Shown one piece after another: positions 51,431-60,032 of a stretch of 64,000 nt of DNA. The translations under genes and the position numbers were made by a program. The stretch comes from CAVTJX01 sp963735175 (GTDB lineage: Bacteria; Electryoneota; RPQS01). Position 1 is the first letter of the stretch, and each line of letters starts with the position of its first letter. The notes under the pieces were generated by a model. That model had not been told where the DNA came from, searched no databases, and was given only the letters and a program-made list of their open reading frames with translations. The stretch covers positions 62,001-126,000 of the forward strand of contig CAVTJX010000015.1 of the NCBI GenBank assembly GCA_963735175.1. The letters are read 5' to 3'.

Positions 51431-51937
51431 GTGAAACTTTTCGGTAAAATTGGCCGCCGCCTGCTGGGCTGGTTCCTCCTCATCGCCCTCATTCCCGTGC
51501 TCTTCACGGGCTATCAGGGCTATGTCTCCGCGCGCAAGGCCGTTGAGCACGAGGTCTTCCTGCACATGGAGGCCATCGCCAAGGCCAAGCACCGCGCCAT
51601 CGACCAGTGGTTTCAGGAGCGGCGGGCGGATCTGCGCGTGCTTGCCGCGCTGCCCGCGAATGCCGCCTCGCCTGCGGAAATTTCGCGCGTGCTGAAGACG
51701 TTCGTCGAAAAATCTCAGTCCTTTTCGCAGGTGACGCTCTATGACAGCGCGGGTCACGAGCTGTTAAGCACCGCGGGAGCCGGGACATCGAATGCCGGTG
51801 TCGGGCCGCTCGCCGCTGTTTCAGGATGCGCTCGCGGCGCGGCAGTCCGTGGCCAGTCCCATCTTTCTCGATGCCCTCGCCGGGCCGAGCATGCTCATGG
51901 CCGAAGCCGTACGCGACAGTCTGGGCCGGCCGCGTAG
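51431..51937 (+). CDS. Sensor histidine kinase, N-terminal part
   Basis: GTG 51431 opens a first membrane helix (LGWFLLIALIPVLFTGYQGYVSA) and the start of a Cache-type periplasmic sensor (AKAKHRAIDQWFQERRADLRVLAAL). An extra A near 51790 shifts the frame: GTS joins MPVSGRSPLFQDAL. The corrected protein has 567 residues. Sequence after ~51790 in this frame is spurious. Confidence 0.8.
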   Translation: MKLFGKIGRRLLGWFLLIALIPVLFTGYQGYVSARKAVEHEVFLHMEAIAKAKHRAIDQWFQERRADLRVLAALPANAASPAEISRVLKTFVEKSQSFSQVTLYDSAGHELLSTAGAGTSNAGVGPLAAVSGCARGAAVRGQSHLSRCPRRAEHAHGRSRTRQSGPAA

Positions 51938-53135
51938 TGTGCTGGTCGGGGCGCTGGCCCTTGCGCAAACGCTGAATCCGGTGATCCTCGACACCACCGG
52001 CCTCGGGCAAACCGGTCAGGCGTATCTGGTGGACAAGGGCAAGGTGATGCTCACGCCGTCGCGCTTCATGAACCATCCGGGGCCGCTGACGCACACGATG
52101 GATTCCGAGGGCATCCGCCTCGCCCTCGCGGGCCAGGGCGGAACCGGCGTCTACACCGGCTTTGAAGGCCAGCCCGTGCTTGGCGCGTGGGTCTATCTGC
52201 CCGAGCAGGAGTGGGGTCTGATCTCCGAGATGAATGCGGACGAAGCCTTCGCGCCGCTGGCGCGGCTGCGGCGCAATGCGGTACTCGTGGCGCTGCTCAC
52301 CATGGCGGCCGTGATGCTCGTGGTGGCGTGGCTGTCGCGCAGCATCAGCCTTCCCATCCGGCAGCTTGCCGCCGCCAGTCTCGATGTCTCGCGCGGTAAA
52401 CTGGATACCTCCGTGACGATCCGTCTGCATGACGAACTCGGCGAACTGGGCGAGCGTTTCAACGGCATGGTGCAGAGCCTGCGCGAATCGCAGAAGCAGC
52501 TCGTGCAGTCCGAACGGCTCGCGGCGATTGGCGAACTCGCAGCCAGTGTCGTGCATGAGATCCGCAACCCGCTCAGTGCCGTGAAGATGAATCTGCGGAT
52601 CCTCGAAACCCGCTGCGCCACCGATCCCGTCACCGCCGAGCATTTCCGCCTCGCCCGCACGCAGACCGAGCGGCTGGAATCCATGCTGACCGAGCTGCTC
52701 GATTATTCCAAACCCGTCACGCTCCAGCGCCGTTCGATGGCGGTGGCCGATCTCATCCGCGAGGCTCTCGCGCACTTCGGCGAATCTGTGGAGTCACGGT
52801 TCGACGAACCGCTGCCGCTGGTTAATGTCGATCCCGAGCGCATCACGCAGGTGCTGTTGAATCTGCTGCTCAACGCCAAGCAGGCGGGCGGCAGCATTGC
52901 GATTCGCGCGCGCGCCGCCGACAACGCTGTCCGCATCACCGTCGCCGACACCGGCCACGGCATTTCCGCGGACAATCTGCAGCACGTCTTCGAGCCGTTC
53001 TTCACCACCCGCAAACAAGGCACCGGCCTCGGCCTCCCCAACGCCCGCAAGATCATCGAAGCCCACGGCGGCACCATCCACATCACCAGCACGCCAGACA
53101 CGGGCACCGAAGCGGAGATCACATTGCCTGTGTAG
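51792..53135 (+). CDS. Sensor histidine kinase, main part (Cache, HAMP, HisKA, HATPase)
   Basis: The frame completes the double-Cache sensor (GRPRSVLVGALALAQ, TGQAYLVDKGKVMLTPSRF), followed by the second helix (AVLVALLTMAAVMLVVAWL) and HAMP (RSISLPIRQLAAASLDVSRGKL). The H-box AASVVHEIRNPLSAVKMNL carries the phosphoacceptor His. ATPase boxes are LNLLLNAKQAG, DTGHGIS, FEPFFTTR and GTGLGLPNARKII. The layout is that of NtrB/AtoS-type kinases that pair with NtrC-family regulators, and such a regulator lies at 56427 with an equivalent promoter. Confidence 0.88.
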   Translation: MPVSGRSPLFQDALAARQSVASPIFLDALAGPSMLMAEAVRDSLGRPRSVLVGALALAQTLNPVILDTTGLGQTGQAYLVDKGKVMLTPSRFMNHPGPLTHTMDSEGIRLALAGQGGTGVYTGFEGQPVLGAWVYLPEQEWGLISEMNADEAFAPLARLRRNAVLVALLTMAAVMLVVAWLSRSISLPIRQLAAASLDVSRGKLDTSVTIRLHDELGELGERFNGMVQSLRESQKQLVQSERLAAIGELAASVVHEIRNPLSAVKMNLRILETRCATDPVTAEHFRLARTQTERLESMLTELLDYSKPVTLQRRSMAVADLIREALAHFGESVESRFDEPLPLVNVDPERITQVLLNLLLNAKQAGGSIAIRARAADNAVRITVADTGHGISADNLQHVFEPFFTTRKQGTGLGLPNARKIIEAHGGTIHITSTPDTGTEAEITLPV

Positions 53136-53136
53136 C

Positions 53137-53160
53137 GCCCGACTTGTCGGGCTCTGTCTT
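53137..53160 (+). terminator. Terminator after the sensor kinase
   Basis: GCCCGAC and GTCGGGC form a perfect seven-base stem around TT, followed by TCTGTCTT. It begins two bases after the stop codon. Confidence 0.65.
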
Positions 53161-53378
53161 CACACCGGGCTCCGTTTTCACTAACGTACATACCCGCCGT
53201 TCGGGCAGAAAACAATTTTTTTGCCGAAACGGATTGGCGTTCGCCGGATAGAATATTGAAGTTGCGATAATGGACGGCGGAGGATAGAATTGCAGATAGC
53301 CGAAACATGGGAAGATACATCGTAATTCGCCGAATAATTCGCTTCGAAACTGAGCCTGTTACCCCACCACCTACTTGT

Positions 53379-53409
53379 GGCGGCCTCTGGCCGCCCTTGC
53401 GTAGGGCGG
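53379..53409. repeat. Overlapping palindromes
   Basis: GGCGGCC-TCT-GGCCGCC overlaps CCGCCCT-TGCGT-AGGGCGG, so the two stems are mutually exclusive. It is the first of several palindromes in the gene-poor stretch 53136-53903, which otherwise holds only the tRNA remnants. Confidence 0.55.
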
Positions 53410-53579
53410 GCAATATACAGATGTGAAGTGCCGGTTGTCAAGTATAAAATGCAGAATATTTATTATTTGTGTCTGATACTGAAGTTATATTGTTAGTATG
53501 TTCATGTGATGTGCAGGCGGGGGCGGAAGATAGGAGTTTGTGACGAGCTGGTGCGTTCACATGGGAACGAGGAAAAGAG

Positions 53580-53652
53580 GCGGTCATTAGTCGATTCCGA
53601 CCATTGACCTGCTGATTACGAATCAGCTGCTCAACCGACTGAGCTACGAGGC
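53580..53652 (-). pseudogene. Decayed tRNA, anticodon arm like tRNA-Thr (CGT)
   Basis: Read on the minus strand, the segment has an intact D-arm (GCTCAGTCGGTTGAGC) and an anticodon stem GCTGA/TCAGC with the loop TTCGTAA. The T-loop is GGAATC instead of TTCGAAT, and the 3' end does not pair with GCCTCGT, so no acceptor stem can form. It lies just downstream of the Lys-like remnant on the same strand, as in a tRNA tandem. Confidence 0.65.
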
Positions 53653-53663
53653 TGGGCGGGTCT

Positions 53664-53712
<49 letters not shown>

Positions 53713-53726
53713 ATGGGGGTTGACTT

Positions 53727-53752
53727 GGGCGGACACATGGGTCCGCCCCTAC
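53727..53752. repeat. Dispersed palindromic element, related copy
   Basis: GGGCGGAC and GTCCGCCC form a perfect stem around ACATGG, followed by CCTAC. The tail and size match the elements at 13802, 14665 and 39140, although the stem sequence differs. A further GGCC-GGA-GGCC palindrome lies near 53800. Confidence 0.6.
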
Positions 53753-53903
53753 GCCAGAGGGTGCACAAGCCGTGCGGCCTCACAGGGCGAAGATGACGGC
53801 CGGAGGCCGCCGCTAGTAGATTTTACAGGCAGATTCCGGGCATGATGCAGACAACCAACTTCAGAACGAGAAATCGAATTGATACCTCACGATCCTAATC
53901 CAT

Positions 53904-54998
53904 ATGAATAGCCAGCCAACAAAGCAAATCAGCAAAGCGATAATTCTTGGTGCCGGTTTCTCAAAAAACGCCAATATCGCTCTTGCGAGGAAAATGTCGG
54001 TAGAGATGATGAAGCTGACCCGCATGGATCAGCAGTTTGACAAAGCATGCATACGAATTCTTCAAGAATTCCTCTCGGATGTTTTTAATTGGGATCGCGA
54101 CGATAGCACACCTAGTTTGGAAGATGTTTTCACATGTATCGACCTTTCTGCAAATTCCGGCCATAGTTTAAGTGCGAAGTACGATTCTGCAAGACTCAGA
54201 GCAATCCGTCGAATCCTCATTCATCGACTTTTTCGTGTCCTGGAACGGTCCTACCGTCCAAGCGATACTATTTCAGCGTTCCTCAGGCACTTCATTCATA
54301 AGCGGACGGCAGAGCGTGTAGGATTTGTCGTGCTGAATTGGGATGTGGTTCTAGAGCGACATTTGGCTTTATTGTATCCGGGATATCATGCATCCTATGG
54401 AATTCCGGGAAACCCTTTTTTCATTCCGTATGTGTCAGGATCGCCAATTGCTGTTGCAAAGATTCATGGCTCAAGCAACTGGGCTTACTGTGACAACTGC
54501 CGTCGCTTGGTTGTTGAGCAATGCTCGGAAATCGGAAATTTACTCGGTGAAGGGAAGATCCTGGACGACTTGCGTTTGTTTCATAACCTGTTGGATGTTG
54601 ATTTGGTCGAAAATTATGACCGGCATCTTCGACAAGATAGGATTTCTGACAAATGCAAATGTGGCGGACGTCTTACCCCACATATAGCTACATTCAGCTA
54701 CCGAAAATCCTTTCGTACTCATGCCTTCACTGGTTCATGGCAAGAGGCAGAGCGAGTCCTTTCTAATGCTAAGCACTGGATTTTTGTTGGATATTCATTC
54801 CCAGAAGCTGACTATGAATTCAAACATTTGTTAAAAACCTGCGAAATGACGAACACAAAAAAGCCGAAGAAGATTACTGTCGTTCTAAAGCATGACCAGG
54901 AGGCAGCTACAAAATATCAGTCATTCTTCGGCAACCATGTAATAGACCTACACCAAGACGCACTTGCGGGTTATGTCCGGAGGCTCACAAAATCCTGA
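53904..54998 (+). CDS. SIR2-family protein, probable stand-alone defence-type NAD+-binding protein
   Basis: The 364-residue product has the sirtuin-like pattern: a nucleotide loop GAGFSKN at 16-22, the catalytic pair N-W-D at 145-147 (VVLNWDVVLERH), and H188 in KIHGSSNW. A zinc-type set follows, C196-x-x-C199 and C251-x-C253, then FVGYSFPEADYEF at ~295-306, as in SIR2_2-like proteins. Proteins of this class in defence systems degrade NAD+ upon phage sensing, although bona fide deacetylases share the fold. The gene is visibly AT-richer than its surroundings, has no clear ribosome binding site or promoter, and has no recognisable defence partner. It lies between decayed tRNAs and a partial copy of the downstream regulator gene, which suggests acquisition by transfer. 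Confidence 0.85.
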   Translation: MNSQPTKQISKAIILGAGFSKNANIALARKMSVEMMKLTRMDQQFDKACIRILQEFLSDVFNWDRDDSTPSLEDVFTCIDLSANSGHSLSAKYDSARLRAIRRILIHRLFRVLERSYRPSDTISAFLRHFIHKRTAERVGFVVLNWDVVLERHLALLYPGYHASYGIPGNPFFIPYVSGSPIAVAKIHGSSNWAYCDNCRRLVVEQCSEIGNLLGEGKILDDLRLFHNLLDVDLVENYDRHLRQDRISDKCKCGGRLTPHIATFSYRKSFRTHAFTGSWQEAERVLSNAKHWIFVGYSFPEADYEFKHLLKTCEMTNTKKPKKITVVLKHDQEAATKYQSFFGNHVIDLHQDALAGYVRRLTKS

Positions 54999-55013
54999 GA
55001 TTCCAATTACTCC

Positions 55014-55105
55014 ATGCTGCGAAGCCTTATCATTGATGATGATGACGACGCCATTCGGCGGACGCTGGAGTTGCACCTTGCGGGGCAGTCGTGTGAGTGC
55101 TCTCG
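55014..55105 (+). pseudogene. Diverged partial copy of the start of the NtrC-type regulator gene
   Basis: ATG 55014 and the next ~90 bases align with 56427-56515. Positions 55041-55088 and 56451-56498 are identical over 48 bases, and the part before carries substitutions and one extra codon (a fifth Asp). After ~55105 the similarity ends and the frame stops. From there to 55334 I see no gene. The copy retains the receiver start (IIDDDDDAIRRTLELHLAGQ) only. Confidence 0.8.
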
Positions 55106-55334
55106 GAAAGACGAGGATCACGGAAGTTCGGCGAGAAGCTGAGATCCTTCCCGAAGACGGTCAGCAACAGTCTTGTGTTTCAGGATTGCGGGCAGAGGTT
55201 GGGATTCCAAGGGGTGGCAGTCCGCGATGAAGCGGGTCGCTGTTGGAGATCCTTCAATCCGCAGACGGGTTTCAGGATGACAATTCCACGACTACCACCT
55301 GAAGTTTGTAGAGTTGTGGCTCACTAAATGTACA

Positions 55335-55365
55335 GAGGCGGCATTCAGAGCATGAATGCCGCCTC
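55335..55365. terminator. Strong hairpin without T run
   Basis: GAGGCGGCATTCA pairs perfectly over 13 bases with TGAATGCCGCCTC around GAGCA. Without a T tract it may be a weak terminator or a REP-type element. The following 110 bases hold nothing recognisable. Confidence 0.45.
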
Positions 55366-55477
55366 GAAGACCATGTTATACGACAGGTAAAATTCTTATT
55401 TTAAGCGTGGCCATGAAGCCACCGGCCTGGGCGTTCACCGGGGTTGACCTTGCGGCTGATACTGATCCGGAATCCAC

Positions 55478-55705
55478 TCAGACAAAATTGATAACTCTGA
55501 TGAGTGCCGCAGGCACCGGAATAATTCCGGTCATGTCGAAATATCCTTCGAACATCATCCCGTAGACAGTAATACCATTTCTATTGCGAACCCAATTAAT
55601 CCGGCCGATAGTCCCGGCGGGTAGGCATATCTGCACCTCGTCTTCGGAGCCGAACCTGAAATCCGTAAGCAGACTGCCGCTGTCTGGAATCGGAATTGTG
55701 TACAC
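55478..55705 (-). CDS. Small protein, possibly PilZ-like
   Basis: GTG 55705 is preceded by AAGGAG at an ideal distance on the minus strand, which is the main support. The 75-residue product (FGSEDEVQICLPAGTIGRINWVRNRNGITVYGMMFEGYF) has the strand pattern of the second half of a PilZ domain. The N-terminal RxxxR c-di-GMP motif is not present in this frame, so it may be a truncated domain. Its relationship to the SIR2 gene or the regulator is unknown. Confidence 0.45.
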   Translation of the reverse strand: MYTIPIPDSGSLLTDFRFGSEDEVQICLPAGTIGRINWVRNRNGITVYGMMFEGYFDMTGIIPVPAALIRVINFV

Positions 55706-56179
55706 GCGCCGCTCCTTCAGGTAGACCTCTGCGCTGAACCGCTTTAGCCTTTTCGGTTTTTCTTCCTTTCTGCCGCATTACCGCCGCGCCCCAACTTAGA
55801 CGAAATACTGCCACTGCCCAAAAACCTGCGTCCGCGTTACGTCATGTTAGTGCATGTTACATCACAATAACGTCGAAAACGCTGCATGTTCGTTCTTCCG
55901 TATGATTATATTTCATCTGAACCCCATTTCATTTTCTGAGTAATATTAACGCTCAAATTAGATAATTTGACTTGAATGTGCAATCACTTCTGTAACTGTT
56001 CATCAACAATTAGTTAACCGTCTTATGGACGATTAGTACGCCCGTGAGCATATTCCGTTAAGGAATACGCATATCGTCAATCGAATGCGCCTCTCTTCTG
56101 CCTTGAACCAACGCTATCTTCAATGCCAATCCCCCTATCCCCTACACACACGCGCACTTGAACATATATTCAAAACCTC
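55706..56179. other. Intergenic, AT-rich stretch
   Basis: I see no gene. It is markedly AT-rich between 55850 and 56060, which includes the probable promoter region of the minus-strand small ORF, but no convincing hexamers could be chosen. Confidence 0.4.
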
Positions 56180-56208
56180 TTGACATCTCCCGCTTGTTGC
56201 CGTACCTT
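56180..56208 (+). promoter_or_regulatory. Promoter of the NtrC-type regulator gene
   Basis: TTGACA (56180-56185), a 17 bp spacer and TACCTT (56203-56208) are present, identical in both hexamers and spacing to the sensor kinase promoter at 51351. The leader to ATG 56427 is ~210 bases, long enough for regulation by RNA structure. Confidence 0.75.
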
Positions 56209-56287
56209 AGGACGGACATTTTATGTTGGGCAATGCTGTGTTTCATAGAGCCGGAATTGATGCAGGGAAAGACATCGAAGCACCCGA

Positions 56288-56323
56288 GCCGCCGCCACAT
56301 CGGCGCGAGGCGGGGCGGTTTTT
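56288..56323 (+). promoter_or_regulatory. Terminator-like hairpin in the regulator leader
   Basis: Within the leader, GCCGCC-type repeats (56288-56296) can pair either with GGCG (56302-56305) or with GGCGG (56314-56318). The latter is followed by TTTTT. This is compatible with attenuation, but no known riboswitch consensus is recognised. Confidence 0.4.
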
Positions 56324-56426
56324 ACGGTAAAGGGTTAAAATCCTGTGAATAAGGCAAATCCGTTCCGTCATTTATTTTGCATCTCTACAGAGTTTTCAGG
56401 ATTTACGTTTTCAAATTGTGACTTAC

Positions 56427-57590
56427 ATGCTGCGAATCCTGATTATTGACGATGACGACGCCATTCGGCGGACGCTGGAGTTGCACCTTGCGGGGCAGGC
56501 GTTTGAGGTGCTCGGGGCGGACTCGATTGCCAGCGGGCGGGGGCTGTGGCAGGGGCGCGATCCGGATATCGTGATCCTCGACCTCAAGCTGCCCGACGGC
56601 GAAGGGACCACGCTGCTGGCCGAACAGGTGCAGGCCGGGACGAGCGCGCTCGTGATCATGATCACCGGCCATCACGACATGGATTACGCGATTCGCGCGA
56701 TGAAGAGCGGCGCGCTGAATTACATCCACAAGCCGCTGGACATCGACGAACTGGACGCCGTGGTGGCACAGGCCGTGTCGCAGGTGCGGGCGCGGCGGCG
56801 GGCGCAGGCCATCGAAGGCGAGATCGACTGGCGGCCCGGCCGCATCGCCGGACAGAGCCGCGCGATCCTTGAGATCCACAAGCAGATCGGCCTCGCCAGC
56901 AAGTCGCGCGTCAGCGTGCTCATCGCGGGCGAAAGCGGCACCGGCAAGGAACTCGTGGCGCGGGCGATCCATCAGAACTCCACGCCCGGCGAGCCGTTTG
57001 TGGCCGTCAACTGTTCGGCCATCGTGGCCACGCTGATGGAATCGGAAATGTTCGGCCACGAGCGCGGCAGCTTTACCGGCGCGCACCAGCGCAAACTGGG
57101 CAAGCTGGAACTCGCCGCCGTGGGCACGCTGTTCCTCGACGAGATTGGCGATATGAGTTTGCCGCTGCAATCGCGGCTGCTGCGCGTGGTGCAGGAGCGC
57201 GTCTTTGAGCGCGTGGGCAGCAGCACGGCGATTCCGTTTGAGGCGCGGGTGATCGCGGCCACGCATCGCAACCTCGGCGAAATGGCGCGCGCGGGCACGT
57301 TCCGCGAAGATCTATTCTTCCGGTTGAACGTCGTGGAGATCACGATCCCGCCGCTCCGGGAGCGACGCGAGGATATTCCCGCGCTGGTGCCGTATCTGCT
57401 CGAAAAAATTAATCGCGAACTGCATCGCGGTATTACCCGCGTGCCGGAGAGTGCCATGCAGCAGCTTTCGGCCTACGCCTGGCCGGGCAACGTGCGCGAG
57501 TTGGAAAACGTGCTGACGCAGGCGGCGCTGCGCTCGAGCGGCGACACGCTGACGCTGGATGCGCCGCTGGAGACCTCTACCCCACCCTGA
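56427..57590 (+). CDS. NtrC-family response regulator, receiver and AAA+ domains
   Basis: ATG 56427 is used, although GTG 56418 in frame is possible. The receiver domain has the acidic pocket DDDD (8-11) and phosphoacceptor D52 (ILDLKLPDG). The AAA+ domain contains Walker A GESGTGKE (168-175), GSFTGA at 214-219 where GAFTGA is usual, Walker B GTLFLDEIGDM (233-243) and the arginine region FREDLFFRL. It would activate sigma-54 promoters after phosphorylation, most plausibly by the kinase at 51431. An extra base near 57573 shifts the frame before the DNA-binding domain. Confidence 0.88.
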   Translation: MLRILIIDDDDAIRRTLELHLAGQAFEVLGADSIASGRGLWQGRDPDIVILDLKLPDGEGTTLLAEQVQAGTSALVIMITGHHDMDYAIRAMKSGALNYIHKPLDIDELDAVVAQAVSQVRARRRAQAIEGEIDWRPGRIAGQSRAILEIHKQIGLASKSRVSVLIAGESGTGKELVARAIHQNSTPGEPFVAVNCSAIVATLMESEMFGHERGSFTGAHQRKLGKLELAAVGTLFLDEIGDMSLPLQSRLLRVVQERVFERVGSSTAIPFEARVIAATHRNLGEMARAGTFREDLFFRLNVVEITIPPLRERREDIPALVPYLLEKINRELHRGITRVPESAMQQLSAYAWPGNVRELENVLTQAALRSSGDTLTLDAPLETSTPP

Positions 57591-57744
57591 CGACGACCTC
57601 CGCTCGCTGGCTGAGGTAGAGAAAGCGCACATCGCCCAAGTGCTGGCGACGGTGGGCGGGAATCTTGGCAAAGCCTGCGAGATCCTCGGCATCACCCGCC
57701 CGACCCTGCGCAAGAAGCTGGAGGACTACGGCATCGTCGTATGA
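57559..57744 (+). CDS. NtrC-family response regulator, Fis-type DNA-binding tail
   Basis: True sequence begins PLPHPDDDLRSLAEVEKAHIAQVLATVGGNLGKACEILGITRPTLRKKLEDYGI. This is the Fis-type HTH that ends NtrC regulators. Removing one base near 57573 joins it to LDAPLE of the preceding frame and gives a 438-residue protein. It is not a separate gene. Confidence 0.8.
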   Translation: MRRWRPLPHPDDDLRSLAEVEKAHIAQVLATVGGNLGKACEILGITRPTLRKKLEDYGIVV

Positions 57745-57751
57745 CGGGTGC

Positions 57752-57780
57752 TTGACAATCTGCGGGAAAATATGTAGCTT
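57752..57780 (+). promoter_or_regulatory. Promoter of tRNA-Lys
   Basis: TTGACA (57752-57757), a 17 bp spacer and TAGCTT (57775-57780) lie 18 bases before the mature tRNA 5' end. Confidence 0.75.
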
Positions 57781-57798
57781 TAGGTCTTCAAAATTTCG

Positions 57799-57871
<73 letters not shown>

Positions 57872-57876
57872 CCGCA

Positions 57877-57913
57877 GAAAAGACCTGTAAGTCATTGACT
57901 TACAGGCCTTTTC
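57877..57913 (+). terminator. Terminator of tRNA-Lys
   Basis: CCTGTAAGTCA pairs with TGACTTACAGG, extended by GAAAAG/CTTTTC after one mismatch, giving a long stem with a T-rich end. A related stem, CCTGTAAGTT/AACTTACAGG, is used at 60651. Confidence 0.85.
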
Positions 57914-58343
57914 GTTTGACTATCCCATTACAGGTAATTTGCTAAGCAAGATACTGCCGCTTACTGTTTTTGCTGGAGAGGCTGATGGTCATGGCCCTGA
58001 CAGGCTTGTGGATACCATATATTGTTATTAAACAATAGCATGAATCTAAGTGCTGCGAAAAAGTACTCGTGCGCGAACGGAGGATTTTGACTGTAACAAT
58101 CCGAATAGCGGTATCTTTACCATATTGCCAACGCCTGGGGCAACACTATTTTATTGAAAAATAGACATTGAATCGCTTGCAAAACGTAAATTCCTCAAAT
58201 ATATTGCTATTGATTTTTACGACTGCGAACGCTTCTCGCGCTTAGATGAAAATCCCGGCTGCATGGCTGGCCACGGCAACGACAACCAAACGTAAAAATA
58301 AAATATGCTGCACGAAGGCAATGAGACACAGCGGAGCGGAACT
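57914..58343. other. Intergenic stretch without a recognisable gene
   Basis: This is AT-rich sequence between the tRNA-Lys terminator and the secreted protein gene. I could not identify a promoter of the form seen elsewhere. Antisense frames here have no family features. Confidence 0.4.
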
Positions 58344-60032
58344 ATGCGGAAGGTGACGCGTTTCCTGATTTTCATTTTAGCCGCATTTTCCATTTCACAG
58401 GCGCAGGCCGCTAACGGGCGGATCAGCCAGATCCAAATCACCTCCATCTGCCCTGCGCAGACGGTGATCCACAGCGGACAGATCGTTCCGCTATCGGCGA
58501 TCTGCACCACGGACTATAACCTTTCGGTTGGCCGGACGGGCGCCGGATCGTCGCCGCACACGTACCGGCTGGTGTGGCCGGGGGGATCACGCGGTCCGGT
58601 CTACAGCTACACTGACGACTACCAATTCAGCGACCTGAGTGGCGCGAACACCTACACCGTGTACATCGACGAAGGCGCCGGAGGGGAATCGTGGACGATC
58701 ACCATCGCCGCCGCATTGCCAACAGCAACCTTAACGGTATTATCTCCCAACGGCGGGGAAAACTGGGTCAGCGGCGGCATGGCAGCAGTTACCTGGACTA
58801 GCACTGGCCTTAGCCCGTCCAGCTATGTGAAGCTCCACCTCAACCGCAACTACCCAATGGGTACGTGGGAGACGATCTCGTCATATACGACCAACGATGG
58901 TACTCACTCGTTCGCACTGCGAGGCGCAACTTCCGCAACCGCGCGGGTGCGGGTGGTTTCAACAAGTAATGCCTCTGTCGGCGATACTTCCAATGCAAAC
59001 TTCACCATTACCGGACCTGTACCTCTAACGATTACGGTGACGGCACCAAACGGCGGCGAGAATTGGATGCTGGGCAACACTTACAACGTGACATGGGGCT
59101 CCACGGGTCTGCCCAGCGAGAATGTAAAAATTGAGATCAAACGCGGCTATCCGGCGGGACTCTGGGAAACGCTGACGGCATCCACGGCGAATACGGGCAG
59201 TTTTTTATGGACGCCGGCGGCGATTGCAACACCGGCGGCGAGGATCCGGATTTCGGGAACGGTGCACATGACAGTGAAGGACACGTCTAACGCGAGCTTT
59301 GCACTGACGAGCGGCAGCGCGACGCCGTCGATTGCTGTAACGTCACCCAACGGCGGCGAGAACTGGACGCTGGGCAGCACGCCGGCGATTACGTGGACAG
59401 CGACGGCACTTCCGGAAAACGTAAGGATCGAACTCAACCGCAGCTATCCCGGCGGCATCTGGGAAACGCTGATCGCTTCCGCGCCGAACACGGGCACATG
59501 GGCCTGGACGCCGACGGGGGTTGCTTCACAGACCGCGCGAGTACGGATCAGCGGCACGATCCACACGGCCGTGGCCGATACGTCTAACGCCAACTTTACC
59601 TTGACCAGCGGCGGCACCATCCCGGCGATTTTCGTGACTTTACCTAACGGCGGCGAATACTGGCCTGTCGGCAGCTCCCAGACTATTTATTGGACGTCCA
59701 GCAATCTGCCGGAGACGGTGAAGATCGAGATGAACCGGAGTTATCCGACGGACGATTGGGAGATCATTGCGGCAGCGACGGAAAACGACGGTGTGCATCC
59801 CTGGACGATCGCAGGCTCCGTGACGGGCACCGCCCGCGTGCGAATTTCCGGAACGGTCAGCACCGCCGTCAGCGACGTTTCTGACGCGATGTTCACGATC
59901 AACGGCGGCAGCGGCGGTGGCGGGATCACGGTTACAGGCCCCAACGGCGGTGAAAATTGGCTGATCGGCATTACGCACATCATTACCTGGTCGGCTCCCG
60001 ACACTGACCGGCAACGTGAAGATCGAGATTAA
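58344..60032 (+). CDS. Secreted protein with five Kre9/Knh1-type repeats, main part
   Basis: ATG 58344 follows GGAG and opens a signal peptide (VTRFLIFILAAFSISQAQA). An upstream in-frame ATG at 58305 lacks both. After an N-terminal domain of ~110 residues come repeats of ~97 residues beginning SPNGGENW/APNGGENW and containing VTWTSTGL...VKLHLNRNYPMGTWETI...ARVRV...DTSNANFTI, as in the Ser/Thr-rich Kre9-like domains of secreted bacterial proteins. Five repeats start near 58740, 59036, 59338, 59638 and 59934. An extra C in CCC near 60002 breaks the fifth. Confidence 0.82.
   Translation: MRKVTRFLIFILAAFSISQAQAANGRISQIQITSICPAQTVIHSGQIVPLSAICTTDYNLSVGRTGAGSSPHTYRLVWPGGSRGPVYSYTDDYQFSDLSGANTYTVYIDEGAGGESWTITIAAALPTATLTVLSPNGGENWVSGGMAAVTWTSTGLSPSSYVKLHLNRNYPMGTWETISSYTTNDGTHSFALRGATSATARVRVVSTSNASVGDTSNANFTITGPVPLTITVTAPNGGENWMLGNTYNVTWGSTGLPSENVKIEIKRGYPAGLWETLTASTANTGSFLWTPAAIATPAARIRISGTVHMTVKDTSNASFALTSGSATPSIAVTSPNGGENWTLGSTPAITWTATALPENVRIELNRSYPGGIWETLIASAPNTGTWAWTPTGVASQTARVRISGTIHTAVADTSNANFTLTSGGTIPAIFVTLPNGGEYWPVGSSQTIYWTSSNLPETVKIEMNRSYPTDDWEIIAAATENDGVHPWTIAGSVTGTARVRISGTVSTAVSDVSDAMFTINGGSGGGGITVTGPNGGENWLIGITHIITWSAPDTDRQREDRD

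Noticed and set aside
56158..56352. 64-codon ORF between the PilZ-like ORF and the regulator
   Set aside because: It spans the regulator's promoter and leader hairpin, and its start is a TTG without a ribosome binding site.
56209..56426. A c-di-GMP (GEMM) riboswitch in the regulator leader
   Set aside because: A short GCAGGGAAA resemblance exists, but the second conserved helix and tetraloop receptor elements are missing.
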